A stretch of DNA of 64,000 nucleotides from Megalobrama amblycephala (taxonomy: Eukaryota > Chordata > Actinopteri > Cypriniformes > Xenocyprididae). Both the position numbers and the translations under genes were made by a program. Below are positions 10,743 through 22,198 of the stretch, piece by piece. The stretch's first letter is position 1, and the number at the start of each line of letters is the position of its first letter. The stretch spans positions 57,920,147-57,984,146 of the forward strand of contig NC_063050.1 in assembly GCF_018812025.1 (NCBI RefSeq). Reading direction: 5' to 3'. Under the pieces are notes generated by a model. The model made no database searches. It was not told where the DNA came from and saw nothing but the letters and a program-made list of their open reading frames with translations.

Positions 10743-11090
10743 CCTAACCTCTTCCAAAGCAGCACCTTTCAATAGGGAAAGAACAAAGTCAGTTTGGTCT
10801 TTGGGAGTCTGGTTTCCTACAAGCAATACCCTTTCCACTTCTTCAGTGAATTCATCCACATTTCTACCATCTTTGCTAAAATCACCACTGACAGACTGAA
10901 TGTGGCATTCCCTTGGCACATATATGTAAGACCTAGTTGGCTCTCTACTTAGGTTGGCAATAGCTGCCATAGCTTCAGCATGCTTTCTGCTGAGCTCTTG
11001 GATTTGTCCCTGCACATTGTCCATATCATGACTTAAACCCTGTTCACTAGCAGCACCCTGTACTGGATCTTCATCATCAGACTGTGACAA
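10743..11090 (-). pseudogene. gag: Gypsy-A gag, 5' portion
   Basis: This is the N-terminal part of the Gypsy-A gag, starting at ATG 11090 (MSQSDDEDPVQ) and running about 116 residues to the Kolobok insertion point. It contains a short helical region (DNVQGQIQELSRKHAEAMAA) and then a capsid-like start (RECHIQSVSGDFSKDGRNVD...FVLSLLKGAALEEVRL). After the TTAA the frame would continue at 4652 on the minus strand as RRSQP and then a stop, followed by recognisable residues FYLREAFREKCSLA. So besides the insertion the gene has at least one nonsense change. The region between this ATG and the primer-binding site is a short leader. Confidence 0.75.
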
Positions 11091-11273
11091 TGTCCCCTCC
11101 TCATCCAGCGATCCAGTCCCTTGGACACGAACCCTCAGCCGATGTTGTCACACTGGACACTCAAAGCACGGTTGACCACCTCCACTCCGAGTCCCTGAAG
11201 CTCACGTACCCACCACTACCGTATTCCAGAAAAAAAAACGAACTAAATGCCTAACAGCTCCCAACTGTCAGAT

Positions 11274-11291
11274 ACCCCACTCCTGGTACCA
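11274..11291 (-). other. Gypsy-A primer-binding site, tRNA-Leu-like
   Basis: On the minus strand the sequence directly after the LTR reads TGGTACCAGGAGTGGGG. This is complementary to a tRNA 3' end of the form CCCCACTCCTGGTACCA, as in some leucine tRNAs. The site lies 4 bp inside the inferred LTR end at 11296. Confidence 0.6.
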
Positions 11292-11295
11292 AAAA

Positions 11296-11700
11296 TGTAA
11301 CCGGGTGGTAGAAAAGACACACACACCGGAAGCAAAATTATGCTTTTCAAAATTTGGGGTTTGTTTAATCTGACTGCTGTTCAAATAATGACAGCGGTCG
11401 ATAGAAGCAAAACTGGAATAAGCAAGCTTACAGAAGGAGATTTTGAATAATTGAAGATTTCACTAATTACACCATACAAAAAGAAAAAAACTCTTATCCA
11501 CAATTTAAGAAATCAAATTCTGAGAAATGACAATCAATTGTGGCAAAGATAAGTTTACGATAATAATAAGTGTCACTTCCGATCAACTAGATAATATTCA
11601 GATGAGGACATGCAACCACTGGAATACAGTAAGATGCAAGGTGAAAGACTAACAAAAAAAAGTCCACCAGAAATAACCAAATTACTTGAAAAAAAACCCG
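11296..11700 (-). repeat. Gypsy-A 5' LTR, part adjoining the PBS
   Basis: The LTR ends (minus strand) with GGTTACA at 11296, next to the primer-binding site. The 405-bp segment has no coding frame. It is broken at about 11700 by the left terminus of the DIRS element and is inferred to resume at 18421-18512. The other LTR of this element is not in the window, so length and ends cannot be checked by LTR comparison. Confidence 0.5.
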
Positions 11701-11747
11701 TCTCAGGTTATAGATGTAACCCTGGTTCCCTGAGTAGGGAACAAGAT

Positions 11748-11897
11748 GCTACGTGGCAACGCATTGGGAACCTTCTGCGTGATGTCGTCACTGAAGCACT
11801 CCTGTATCTAACCAATCGCGTAGCGAGACGTCAGAGACGGGTGACGTCACGGACCAGGAAACTATAAAGCATACCCGGATGCAGAGCGTGCTAGCTT
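11748..11897 (+). repeat. DIRS left inverted terminal repeat
   Basis: The segment (GCTACGTGGCAACGCATTGG to GCTAGCTTCTG) is the reverse complement of 18243-18393 with few mismatches. It contains a TATAAAGC box-like motif near 11861. Confidence 0.9.
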
Positions 11898-11954
11898 CTG
11901 GGAAAGTCTGAAGCAAGCACTCAAAAGTATGCAGGGGTACGGCAAGAGATGCAG

Positions 11955-12052
11955 CGTCTCGTTCCCTACTCAGGGAACCAGGGTTACATCTGTAACCTGA
12001 GACGTTCCCTTTCGTGGGAACTGTCGACGCTGCGTGGCAACGCATTGGGAAC
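11955..12052. repeat. DIRS internal complementary region
   Basis: Positions 11960-12002 are the reverse complement of the element's left outer end (11701-11742). Positions 12003-12052 are the reverse complement of its right outer end (18371-18420). The two are fused, as expected of the template that joins DIRS ends into a circle during replication. Confidence 0.88.
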
Positions 12053-12091
12053 GCAATCCCAACTGTGCCGTACTTCAAATACTTGTCAATG

Positions 12092-13387
12092 TTATCTTGA
12101 CAAGACAGATGACCCCACAGTGGGGCCGACATCAAGGTTGTAAAACCTAATAAATGTGTGCTGGCAGGACCATCCAGCTGCATCACATATATCGTTGATG
12201 GAAACTCCTGACATCAATGCTATTGATGCCACCATACCCCGAGTAGAGTGGGCGCGGACATTTAGAGGAGAAGGCTGTCCGCCCGCTTCATAGGCAAGTG
12301 AGATGGCCTCAACCACCCACTTGCTCATCCTCTGCTTGGAAGCTGGGCCCCCTTTCTTAGGGGACCCATAACAGACAAATAGCTGATCTGTCTTACGCCA
12401 CAGGGCAGCTCTGTGAACGTAAATATCCAATGCCCTTACCGGGCAAAGCAGATTTAATCTTTCCTGATCCGAATTCTCGAAAGGAGGAGGATAAACGGCC
12501 TGGAGCACGATGGGACCTGGGACATTAGTGGGGACCTTCGGCACATAGCCTGGTCTAGGATAAAGGAATGCTTTCACCATTCCTGGAGTGAATTCAAGAT
12601 ATGAAGGAGCAACCGAAAGTGCTTGTAAATCTCCTATCCTCTTCAGAGAAGAGATAGCTAACAGCAGTATAGTTTTTAGAGTGAGGAACCTCTCAGGACC
12701 CTCCTCTAGTGGTTCAAAGGGTGCCTCAGCCAACCCCTGTAAAACCACGGCCAAGTCCCAGGCCGGAACCCTTGTGCGCACTGGAGGCCTCAACCTCAGT
12801 GTGCCACGGAGGAAGCGTGTAACGAGGGGGTCTCGTCCTACCGAGGAACCCCCCTCAAGAGGAACATGGTAGGCTGAGATAGCCACAACATAGACCTTCA
12901 AGGTTGAGTGAGATAACCCCTCCGAGAATTTCTCTTGGAGGAAACTTAGCACTGAGCTAACGGAAGACTGGACAGGGTCCATATTATTCCTTCTACACCA
13001 AGTAGAGAAAAGATTCCATTTGTAAGTATACAGCTTCCTCGTGGCGGGAGCTCTGGAATTAAGGATGGTCTCCACAACCTTGGTTGGGAGCCCAGCATCT
13101 ATGAACCTGGCCCCCTCAGAGGCCAGGCCCATAGCTTCAATGTTTCTGGGCGGGGATGTAGAATCGCACCGCCCGCTTGCGACAGGAGGTCCTGTCTGAG
13201 GGGAAGCTCCAAGGGGGAGCCGTCTAGAAGGGACATCAAGTCCGAAAACCATATTCTCGTCGGCCAGAATGGGGCTACCAGTATCAGGCTGGCCCCTTCC
13301 CGACGTACTTTCCCAGAACTCCCGGGAGCAGGGCGAATGGGGGAAATGCGTACAGACATAGCCTCGCCTACGTCTGTGACATCGCAT
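12092..13387 (-). CDS. DIRS tyrosine recombinase
   Basis: This is a 431-residue minus-strand frame, of which the part from about residue 85 is recombinase. An N-terminal SAM-like core-binding region (APATRKLYTYKWNLFSTWC, VLSFLQEKFSEGLSHSTLKV) precedes the catalytic domain. The tetrad residues are visible: R in LKRIGDLQAL, HSTRG (H-x-x-R), the GW(S) position in DAAGWSCQHTF, and the nucleophile Y in FIRFYNLD. DIRS elements use this enzyme to insert a circular DNA intermediate in place of an integrase. The frame is open from end to end. The first ~85 residues overlap the RNase H gene in another frame and are probably not part of the native enzyme. Confidence 0.9.
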   Translation of the reverse strand: MRCHRRRRGYVCTHFPHSPCSREFWESTSGRGQPDTGSPILADENMVFGLDVPSRRLPLGASPQTGPPVASGRCDSTSPPRNIEAMGLASEGARFIDAGLPTKVVETILNSRAPATRKLYTYKWNLFSTWCRRNNMDPVQSSVSSVLSFLQEKFSEGLSHSTLKVYVVAISAYHVPLEGGSSVGRDPLVTRFLRGTLRLRPPVRTRVPAWDLAVVLQGLAEAPFEPLEEGPERFLTLKTILLLAISSLKRIGDLQALSVAPSYLEFTPGMVKAFLYPRPGYVPKVPTNVPGPIVLQAVYPPPFENSDQERLNLLCPVRALDIYVHRAALWRKTDQLFVCYGSPKKGGPASKQRMSKWVVEAISLAYEAGGQPSPLNVRAHSTRGMVASIALMSGVSINDICDAAGWSCQHTFIRFYNLDVGPTVGSSVLSR

Positions 13388-14269
13388 CCAGCCCCAGAGG
13401 TGCTGGGTGTGTTAGGGAGTACCAGAGCGGACACTGGGTTGACTCTCCCGAAGCAAACAGGTTGACTTCTGCACGACCGAAATTTTTCCACAGGAGATCC
13501 ACCACTTCCGGGTGGAGTCTCCACTCCCCGGGCCTCGGATCCTGCCTCGACAGGGCGTCTGGTCCCACATTTTGATCCCCCGGGATATAAGTTGCCCTCA
13601 GCGAGAGCAACTTCCCCTGGGACCACAGGAGGATCTGACGGGCCAAGTAATATAGTTGGCGAGACCGCAGACACCCCTGATTGTTTATATATGCGACCAC
13701 TGCTGTGTTGTCTGTACGGATCAACACATGATGGCCCCGCAGATCTGGGAGAAAGTGTTTTAGTGCTAAAAACACCGCCATCATATCCAGCCGATTTATG
13801 TGCCAGGAGCGCTGATGAACCTCCCAAAGACCTTGAGCTGGGCGACCACTCATGATCGCCCCCCAGCCCGTGAGGGAAGCATCTGTCGTGAGCATTACAC
13901 AGCGAACAGAAGTCCCCAGCACGGGTCCCTGGGACAGGAACCAGGGATCTTTCCACATGACCAGAGCACGAAGGCATCGTCGTGAGACTTTGATCATGCG
14001 AAAAGGATTTCCCCTCGGGGAAAATCCCCTGGTCCTGAGCCACCACTGTAAGGGTCTCATGTGCAACAGGCCAAAAGGTATCACGTTGGACGCAGCTGCC
14101 ATCAGACCCAGCAGTTTCTGGAACTGCTTTACAGTGAGTGACCGGCCTAACTTCACCCCTTTCACGGCTGAGAGAATGGAACTCACACGAGCGGGGGACA
14201 GATGTGCCCGCATCGTGGTGGAGTCCCAGATTACACCTAAATAATTGGTGGTGTGCAGCCAAATTATGT
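13368..14269 (-). CDS. DIRS pol: RNase H domain (3' part)
   Basis: This minus-strand open frame continues the polymerase after an insertion. It begins TNYLGVIWDS, the region just after the RT palm in DIRS/Gypsy-type enzymes. The RNase H acids are in LTTDASLTGWGA, RLDMMAVFLAL, IRTDNTAVVAYINNQG and GPDALSRQ. The frame ends near 13368 and overlaps the recombinase frame. It is separated from the RT half (16054 onward) by 1.8 kb of inserted repeats. Removing the insert rejoins AKKSV to TTNYLGVIW. Confidence 0.88.
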
Positions 14270-14357
14270 ACCAGTTATCAATGTAAAGCTGCTTTGACAC
14301 AATCTGCATTGTAAAAAGCGCTATATAAATAAAGGTATTTTGACTTGACTTGACTTG
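14261..14357 (+). repeat. SINE/LINE-like 3' tail with TGACT repeats
   Basis: This short segment contains AAGCTGCTTTGACACAATCT and GCGCTATATAAATAAAGGTA, then TGACTTGACTTGACTTGG. The layout of a conserved tail plus short terminal repeat is the usual 3' end of a fish non-LTR retroelement or dependent SINE. Its 5' part is missing. Together with the adjoining LTR-element fragment it splits the DIRS pol gene. Confidence 0.55.
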
Positions 14358-14681
14358 GTCTGAGCCAGAACCAGCACACACCTCCTTACGGAGCGGCTAC
14401 CAGAAGCTCCATAAAACAAAAACAAAAAAACACAACTCTCAGGAGGGAGGTGGACTGGAGGAGGACCAGGGGGAGGGTTGGCGGGCCAAGTCCGGGGTCC
14501 CGACCAATACCAGGGCGGTGCTGGCGGAACTGACCAGGCGGGTTCCAGAGGGTCTGGAGTCCTGGCTGATTGCCAGAGCAGCACTAGAGGAACTTACCAG
14601 GCGGGTTCCCGAGGATCTGGAGTCCTGGCTGATTGCCAGGGCGGCGCTGGAGGAACTGACCAGGTGGGTTCCAGCGGTTCA

Positions 14682-15675
<994 letters not shown>

Positions 15676-15687
15676 GGTGGTTTGTTC

Positions 15688-16053
15688 TGTCACGGTGGCA
15701 CACAAAAACAAGATGGTAAGGATCCAAGTGCAGCGTATTTTATTGGGCAAACCAAAGTCGTAATCCAGAAAACAGGCAAGGGTCAAAATCCAAGAAACAG
15801 TCCACAAACAGAAAGCCAGAGGTACAAAAGGTGCACGTAACAAAATATGTAACAAACCACAACCAAGGACAGAAACAACTGAGTATAAATAGACAGACAC
15901 TAATGAGCAAACACAAAACAGCTGGGTGCAATGAAACAAGGATAATGAGTCCAGGAGTGAATTATGGGAAATGCAGTTCAGACAAGTGACAAAAGTCCAT
16001 GTTGGAGTGCCCTCTGGTGGCTAAACAGGGCACTCCAACTCATGACCATGACA
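15688..16053 (-). repeat. LTR (366 bp) of the element inside DIRS
   Basis: On the minus strand it begins TGTCATGGTCATGAG and ends CCGTGACA, with inverted TGTCA/TGACA termini. A CAATAAAATA poly(A)-type signal lies near 15745. The ORF at 15675 follows directly. Confidence 0.7.
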
Positions 16054-16740
16054 CACTCTTTTTGGCATTGAGCCTCAGCCCAAGGCTCTTCATATGGGAC
16101 AGAACAACATCTCGATGTTGAACTGCTTCTTGCTCTGATCGAGCTAAAATCAACCAATCGTCGATGTAGTTGAGTACACGGATGCCCTGGAGTCTCAAAG
16201 GAGCCAGCGCTGCATCCACGCACTTCGTGAATGTGCGGGGTGACAATGATAGGCCGAAAGGAAGAACCCTGTACTGGTAAGCTTCGCCCCCGAAAGCAAA
16301 CCTGAGAACCCTCCTGTGAGAAGGATGGATGGACACATGAAAATATGCATCCTTCAGGTCTATTGCCACAAACCAGTCCTCGGACCTGATTTGTGGAATA
16401 ATCTGTTTGAGTGTAAGCATCTTGAACTTGAGCTTTTGTATTGAGTGATTCAGCACGCGTAAATCTATGATAGGATGTAGACCTCCATCCTTCTTTGGAA
16501 CAATGAAGTAGCGGCTGTAGAAACCTGACAGCTTGCTGGGAGGAGGAACCCTTTCTATAGCTCCTTTTTGCAAAAGTGTCATAACTTCTTGTTCCATAAC
16601 CAGAGACTGCTCTGGGGTCACCACTGTGGGAAGGACCCCATTGAACCTGGGCGGGCGAGACCCGAACTGGATTCTGTACCCTTTTCTATAATGAGCAGCA
16701 CCCATTTCGATATATCTGGTAGAAGTTTCCATTCTGCCAT
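16054..16740 (-). CDS. DIRS pol: reverse transcriptase (5' part)
   Basis: This is the RT domain of the DIRS element. Motifs in order are SRYFIVPKKDGGLHPIIDLR, AIDLKDAYFHVSIHP, VLPFGLSLSPRTFTK and the catalytic LNYIDDWLIL, all intact. The open part begins at 16732. Upstream, the conserved DFMAEWKLLPDISKWVL region is in another frame (16618-17130), so there is a frameshift near 16690. The domain ends abruptly at AKKSV (about 16054), where foreign sequence begins. The remainder is at 13368-14269. Confidence 0.9.
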
Positions 16741-16899
16741 AAAATCTACTAAGGGAACCAGTCTCTCGAGACTGGCCTCTGGTGTTTTTTGAGCACTTGG
16801 CTCGATTGTCTGACGCGGCGTACCGCAGACAAACGAATCAAGTGACCGGCCCTCCTCGGAGGGTTGGTGGGGACCGCTGTGCCCTGATGCACACTGGGT

Positions 16900-17960
16900 G
16901 GCAGGGTTGACAGACCGATCCCCTGAGGGCGCCGAAGGGGAGCTGGGACTAGATGTATTTTCCCCCGGCTTCCTTCGGAGGGGGCCGTCCTCATTGGTAC
17001 CTGATCCACAGATGTCAGGACCGCTTCGAAGCCTTCCGGGCGATAATAACGGCCCGCAGGTCCGTTTTACCCCCAGAAGGCTTCTTTTGAGCGGGCCAAC
17101 CCGATCCCAAAGCTCTCTGCGGGGGAGCACGGGCGGCCACGCTCACTTTTTGTTGCGCTCTGTGGTGCGCCGAGGAGCTTGTTGACGGCCGAGCAGCTCC
17201 CGCTCAGCAGCCTCGGGGGGAATTTTTGAACGGCGGGGGAGGAACCTCTGGAACGCCGCTGACTGTTTCTTGGTCTCCTGGAACCTCTCGACGACTGATG
17301 TAACAGCGTCGCCGAAGAGGCCCGCAGGAGACAGCGGCGCGTCCATCAGGGCAGCTTTGTCTCGCTCCCTGATGTCCGAGAGGTTCAGCCACAAGTGCCA
17401 CCAAGGCTGCCATAGACCGGCCGATTTCTTTGGCCGTCTCTTTGGTGGCACGGAGAGCCAGGTCAGTTGCCATCCTGATCTCCTGGATGCACTCGAATGT
17501 GGCCTGCCTGCTTTCATCTATATCCCCCAGCAGGTCAGCCTGGTAAGCTTGGAGCAGCGACATGGTGTGTAAGCATGCCGCCGCCTGACCTGCTGCCGCA
17601 TAAGCCTTACCCACCAAGCTGGAAGTGGTTTTCAGTGGCTTGGTGGGTAATGTCGGGGTCTTGAGCGACGATGCTGTCTCAGGCGAGAGATAGCTCGCGA
17701 ACGTCTCTTCAACCTGAGGCATCGCCGCATACACGTGCCGCTTCAGCCCCACGATGTTGCTGTAGACCGAAGTCTGGGGGCTGAACACACGGTACTGCAT
17801 TGGCCTTCTCCACGATCTCCACACCGACAGGCAGACCCCGACGCTGGGGTAGTGACCGAGCGGGCAGGAAGCGCTCATCTAGTTTACTTTTTGGCTTAGT
17901 ATCTGCCCGCTCTGCTGGCCAGTCAATTTTTAATTTGGCCACCGCCCTGGTCACTACCTC
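16900..17960 (-). pseudogene. DIRS gag-like gene, frameshifted
   Basis: Successive minus-strand frames give one protein. First is KIDWPAERADTKPKSKLDER (from about 17930). Next, from about 17810, is the best-preserved piece, MQYRVFSPQTSVYSNIVGLK to TFECIQEIRMATDLALRATK. A third frame, from about 17380, is SDIRERDKAALMDAPLSPAG and the basic LPRRSKIPPEAAEREL. This is the usual layout of the first ORF of DIRS elements, a gag-like protein of undefined fold. At least two frameshifts (near 17810 and 17400) break it. The right ITR lies upstream of it. Confidence 0.7.
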
Positions 17961-18242
17961 CAGGAGCTCCTGCTGGGGCAGAGGATGGCGGGCCCTATTC
18001 CCCAGCCTCGACGCTCACCACGTCAACCTCCTCGGAGGAAGAGAGGTGAAGCGCCGGTGCCTATCTCTGGGGGGAAGAAACCACCATGCGTGCTTCCACC
18101 GCCTGAGAAGAGACACTGGGGCTGGCAGGTAAAGGGCGAGATAGGGCAGGGCCCGTCTCAACCCCCTCTGCCAGCTCCATTTGCGATACAAACAACAGTA
18201 AATAAGACACACAAGATAACATAGAGCGCTTGCTGAAGACAC

Positions 18243-18393
18243 AGAAGCTAGCGTGCTCTGCATCCGGGTATGCTTTATAGTTTCCTGGTCCGTGACGTCA
18301 CCCGTCTCTGACGTCTCGCTACGCGATTGGTTAGATACAGGAGTGCTTCAGTGACGACATCACGCAGAAGGTTCCCAATGCGTTGCCACGCAG
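18243..18393 (-). repeat. DIRS right inverted terminal repeat
   Basis: This is the reverse complement of 11748-11897. The outer end (to 18420, AAAGGGAACT) differs from the left outer end, as expected for DIRS. Confidence 0.9.
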
Positions 18394-18420
18394 CGTCGAC
18401 AGTTCCCACGAAAGGGAACT

Positions 18421-18512
18421 TAAATGTTAATACAGACTGGGATACGGCAGTGGCTGAGGTACAGAAGAAAAATAAAAGCACATTAGCAAAGCCACATTCC
18501 CTTTGTTTCACA
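18421..18512 (-). repeat. Gypsy-A 5' LTR, distal part (inferred)
   Basis: On the minus strand a segment beginning TGTGAAACAAAGG (18512) would complete an LTR ending in GGTTACA at 11296. The TGT/ACA termini are consistent, but this is inferred from position only because the DIRS interrupts the LTR. Confidence 0.4.
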
Positions 18513-18904
18513 TATTAACTATGGACCATAGTTGCATAGTCCATAGGCTCTTTTACATACCCAATAATCCTTTACTATTTGCCATGAGATTCACTCGTCA
18601 GACACTCAATCCAAAAGCATTGACTAAAATATAAACGTCAAGTACTCTTTCGGACTCCATTTCAACACATATTTGTACATATTAAACATGTTGGAGTAAT
18701 ATTTACCTGAAAAGATGATGAAACTACATTAGTTTAGATGAAATGCAAGCACTACCACACGGTGCTCTCGTGTACAGTGAGAATGGCTTCTCTGATCGCA
18801 CACACACATCCATTTTGCGAGAAAAGAGAGAGGAGATTTCTTTAAGGGGCCACAACATTTTTTTTTTTTTTTTTACAAAATAAAAACATTGTATATTGAG
18901 ACCA
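18513..18904. other. non-coding, nothing recognised
   Basis: AT-rich sequence between Gypsy-A and the next repeat, with a T-run near 18861-18875. I see no convincing gene, structured RNA or element boundary here. Confidence 0.5.
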
Positions 18905-19255
18905 CTTGGCCACATTTATAAAGAATGAAGTTGTGTTTATAAATTATACAGACTGCAAGTGTTTAAAAATGAAAAGAACAACGGCTCTTGTCTCCATGAA
19001 TACAGTAATAAATGATGGTAACTTTAACCACATTTAACAGTACATTAGCAACATGCTAACAAAACATTTAGAAAGACAATTTACAAATATCACTAAAAAT
19101 ATCATGATATCATGGATCATGTCTGTTATTATTGCTCCATTTGCCATTTTTTGCTGTTGTTCTTGCTTGCTTACCTGCATAAAGTCTGATGATTCAGCTG
19201 TGCACAGATCCAGACATAATACTGCCTGCCCTTGTCTAATGCCTTAAACATGGGC
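18905..19255 (-). repeat. dispersed repeat copy (same family as 58765-59095)
   Basis: The reverse complement of this stretch matches 58765-59095 over nearly its whole length. Shared landmarks are CAGATGGAGCAATAATAAC, GTTAGCATGTTGCTAATGTA and CATAAACACAACTTCATTC. It is a fragment of a repeat whose complete-looking end at 58548 is TTAAAGGTGCC. Confidence 0.75.
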
Positions 19256-19794
19256 TGGTACAGTAGGTGGCCATCCAAAACGGTGTTTCTATTGCCGCGC
19301 GTGCTGCCGCCGCCGCGTCGCAAAGTACATTTGCAGCTTTTGACCGCTGAGTGGCGTTTTAACCATGTTATCCAACCAATGCATCAAAGCACATTTATCT
19401 TTATGCAAAATGTCAATTTTCTCACATATTAGGCCTATATTTATCACAAATACATTTTTTATTTATATTTTAAACTCCTTTAATAAAACAGCATGGATTT
19501 TTGACACGCACTTACTTTGTTATTCGTTACCTGTCCTTTATTTGACAGATAACTACTTAGGAAAAATATAGCCTATCTGTTTGGACACTGATTAAGAAAT
19601 TGTTACGTGTTTCATGAATTATATCCTTTATTTTAGTAAAACGTGAGTCACTGAATAATTTCGCTCCCATTATTAAGGCACGATTTAGCTAAATGATTAA
19701 AACTAAAAAGAATGGACGGATTAATAAAACATCATAAAAAAACTGCAACTCCTGCAGCCGCATTTAAATGCAGGAGTGTATTCTATTCCTTAAA

Positions 19795-20564
19795 ATATCA
19801 AATATCAAATTCAGAAACAACACATTCCAGCGGATAGATCGCCTCTTATTTAACACAGACCTACGAATTTATTATCGAATTGAGACATTTCTTTCTTTTT
19901 AGGTACAATTATTCACTGAGTTTAAGTTCACTTTTGAGACGTTTCAAATTCTCGCAGAGAGACAGCTGAAAGCGCACCCTGTTTTTTATTATTATTATTT
20001 TTTTTAATTTTATTTTTCAAAAGTACAAGGTTTTGTTGTTATTGTGAGCGTACACAAATAAAAGTAGACCATTTGTAGTCTTGCACTAATCTGTAGGCTA
20101 TCGCCAAAAATGACGGAAGGCCTGTTTTAAGTTGTTTCAGCTGTCATGAGGATAAAATCCATCAGAACGCGCCGGTGCTTTCGTCGGCCAGAGGGATAAA
20201 AATGTAGCCAATTTAGTTTCATATTTATATTTAAATATTGGGCTATAGCCTAATATATATTTTTTTAAAGATGTCACCAATGTTGATTATGAAAAGTGAA
20301 TAGCATGACGGATGCGCAATGTTGGGAGACAAATGCAGCGGGTCATGAGTTTGACCACTTCATTAAGTTTTGTTTTATAGTAAGTCTTTCTTTAAAATGA
20401 ATTTTGTTTTGTAGAAATTGTATCTTAATTTCAATCAATGTTTCATCAACCAATTATTAATAATTAGGAAGAAAACCATGAACGTCGGGTGTGGAATGGA
20501 TTGAAGTGCGTAACAAACTAACTTATCTTTCCGCGGCCTTTGAATAAGGCTGAAGCAATAGACG
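19795..20564. repeat. left arm of large inverted repeat, outer part
   Basis: The segment is the reverse complement of about 28630-29485 (for example CAGCGGATAGATCGCCTC, GTACGCTC.../CACAATAAC and CGGGTGTGGAATGGATTGAA). Scattered substitutions and small indels show the arms have diverged. It is interrupted at 20564 by the CCCAGGT element and resumes at 26534. The corresponding position in the right arm is uninterrupted. Confidence 0.85.
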
Positions 20565-21017
20565 CCCAGGTGAAAAAGAATTCTATTAAAAATATACTTT
20601 AATAAAGTGTACTAAGTATATTTTCTACATTTTGTACTATTTTCGTCAAATCCAAGTATAGTTAAGTATATTCAATTATGTATTAACTTCAACTTAACAT
20701 CTATTTAACTACACTTCTAGTGTAAATAGTATACTAAAATGGAACAACTTTTTTTAAACTTCAAGTGCACTAAAATACACTAATGAAAATCAAGATTCAT
20801 GAGCAATTAAGCACACTTACAGTACAATTGCATTGTATTGCCATTCTAATGGAAATACACTTAAAAAGGCATTGAAGTGCAAATTATAGTTGTGTTTAAG
20901 TACATTTTGTGCATACTGCTATCATACTTATAATTACTATAAACAGTTAATTTAGTATGCCTCTGTAACATTTCAAGTGATCTACAAATGCACTTCCTAA
21001 CTATATTTAGTGCTTTT

Positions 21018-21805
21018 TGTCAGGGTTCTGCCCTGACAGCCCTGTCTGTTTTGTGTTTGTTTAATGTGTCCTTGTTTATGTTGTGTCTGAGCACATGGCT
21101 TTGTCTGTGTTTGTGTCAGCCATGTGCTCCTCTGTTCCCTCCTCCTTGTTTGTCACCACGCCCTCTGGTCTAGTCATTGTTCAGTCCATGTTTGTTAGTG
21201 TTCTCACCTGTTCCCTATCTTCCCTGCTCCCTTTCTTGTTGAGTCCTCGTTAGTCTAAGTGTTGTCACCTGTTCCTCGTGTTCTTTGCCTCCTTTATATT
21301 GTGCACTCTTTCCCTCATGTCTTTGCCAGTTCGTTAAACTTCGTGCCTGTATTCTAGTCTTTTGTTCACCCAAGCTCATAGCGTCTTTGTGTTGGAGATT
21401 TTGTATCCATTTTGTCATTGTTGTCTTCCCTGTTCCAGACCATCTAACCACCTGTCTTGTCCTACTGTCTGAGGATTCCTGTGGCTGCTATTTCTCCCCG
21501 CCTAGCAGCAAGACTGGTTCAGTGCCTGATCGTATCTGAGGGTTCTAACTACTAATACTGTTTTGACCCTGTCTGGCTCCCGCTACATCTTGGGCCTCAT
21601 ACTGCGCACCTGCCAATGTTCACCGGCCTGCTTTCTACCTGGGCTGATCTCAGTGGCTGATCCCTCAGCGTGCTTGTCTTTGTGCCTCACCCCCTTCCTA
21701 CTGTATGGACTGTGTTCACCTCCTCACCCTCTAGATTCCTAAGTCTTGTCAATAAACCTGTAAAACTCATCCTGCGTTTGAGTCCTCCCTCACAGATCCT
21801 TGACA
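21018..21805 (+). repeat. solo LTR, 788 bp, TSD CTTTT
   Basis: The segment starts TGTCAGGGTTCTG and ends CAGATCCTTGACA. It is flanked on both sides by CTTTT (21013-21017 and 21806-21810). An AATAAACCTG signal lies near 21751. There is no internal coding region. This is the product of LTR-LTR recombination of a retrotransposon. The short reading frames within it are not genes. Confidence 0.9.
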
Positions 21806-22198
21806 CTTTTAAAGTGTCCCACTATGACAATAATAATGTTTTTGAAGTGAAGTTCAATTACAACCTAAACATCATAGACACGTACTTTCAGTGCAATGTT
21901 ATTATAGTGTAAGGTAGAAACAAATTGAAAGTACATTTCATTTGTAATTTTATCCCCATTTTGTTATACTTAAGCATGAATGTTGTTATTACACTACAAG
22001 TGTATTACATTACAATTCAGTTCAAGTACATTAAATCAACAGATTACAAATTGCATTTCAGAAAAGGATCTTTATTATTAACACAAAAGTAACACACAAA
22101 AGCAGATATTGGCAAAAGGAGGAACCTTGAACAGTCGACTTTCTCTGAAATGCCGGGAACAGAACAGTGGCAAACAACTTACTACACATGCATATCTA

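Noticed and set aside
21285..21539. 84-residue frame with a cysteine-rich start
   Set aside because: It lies entirely inside the solo LTR, which has matching duplications at both ends.
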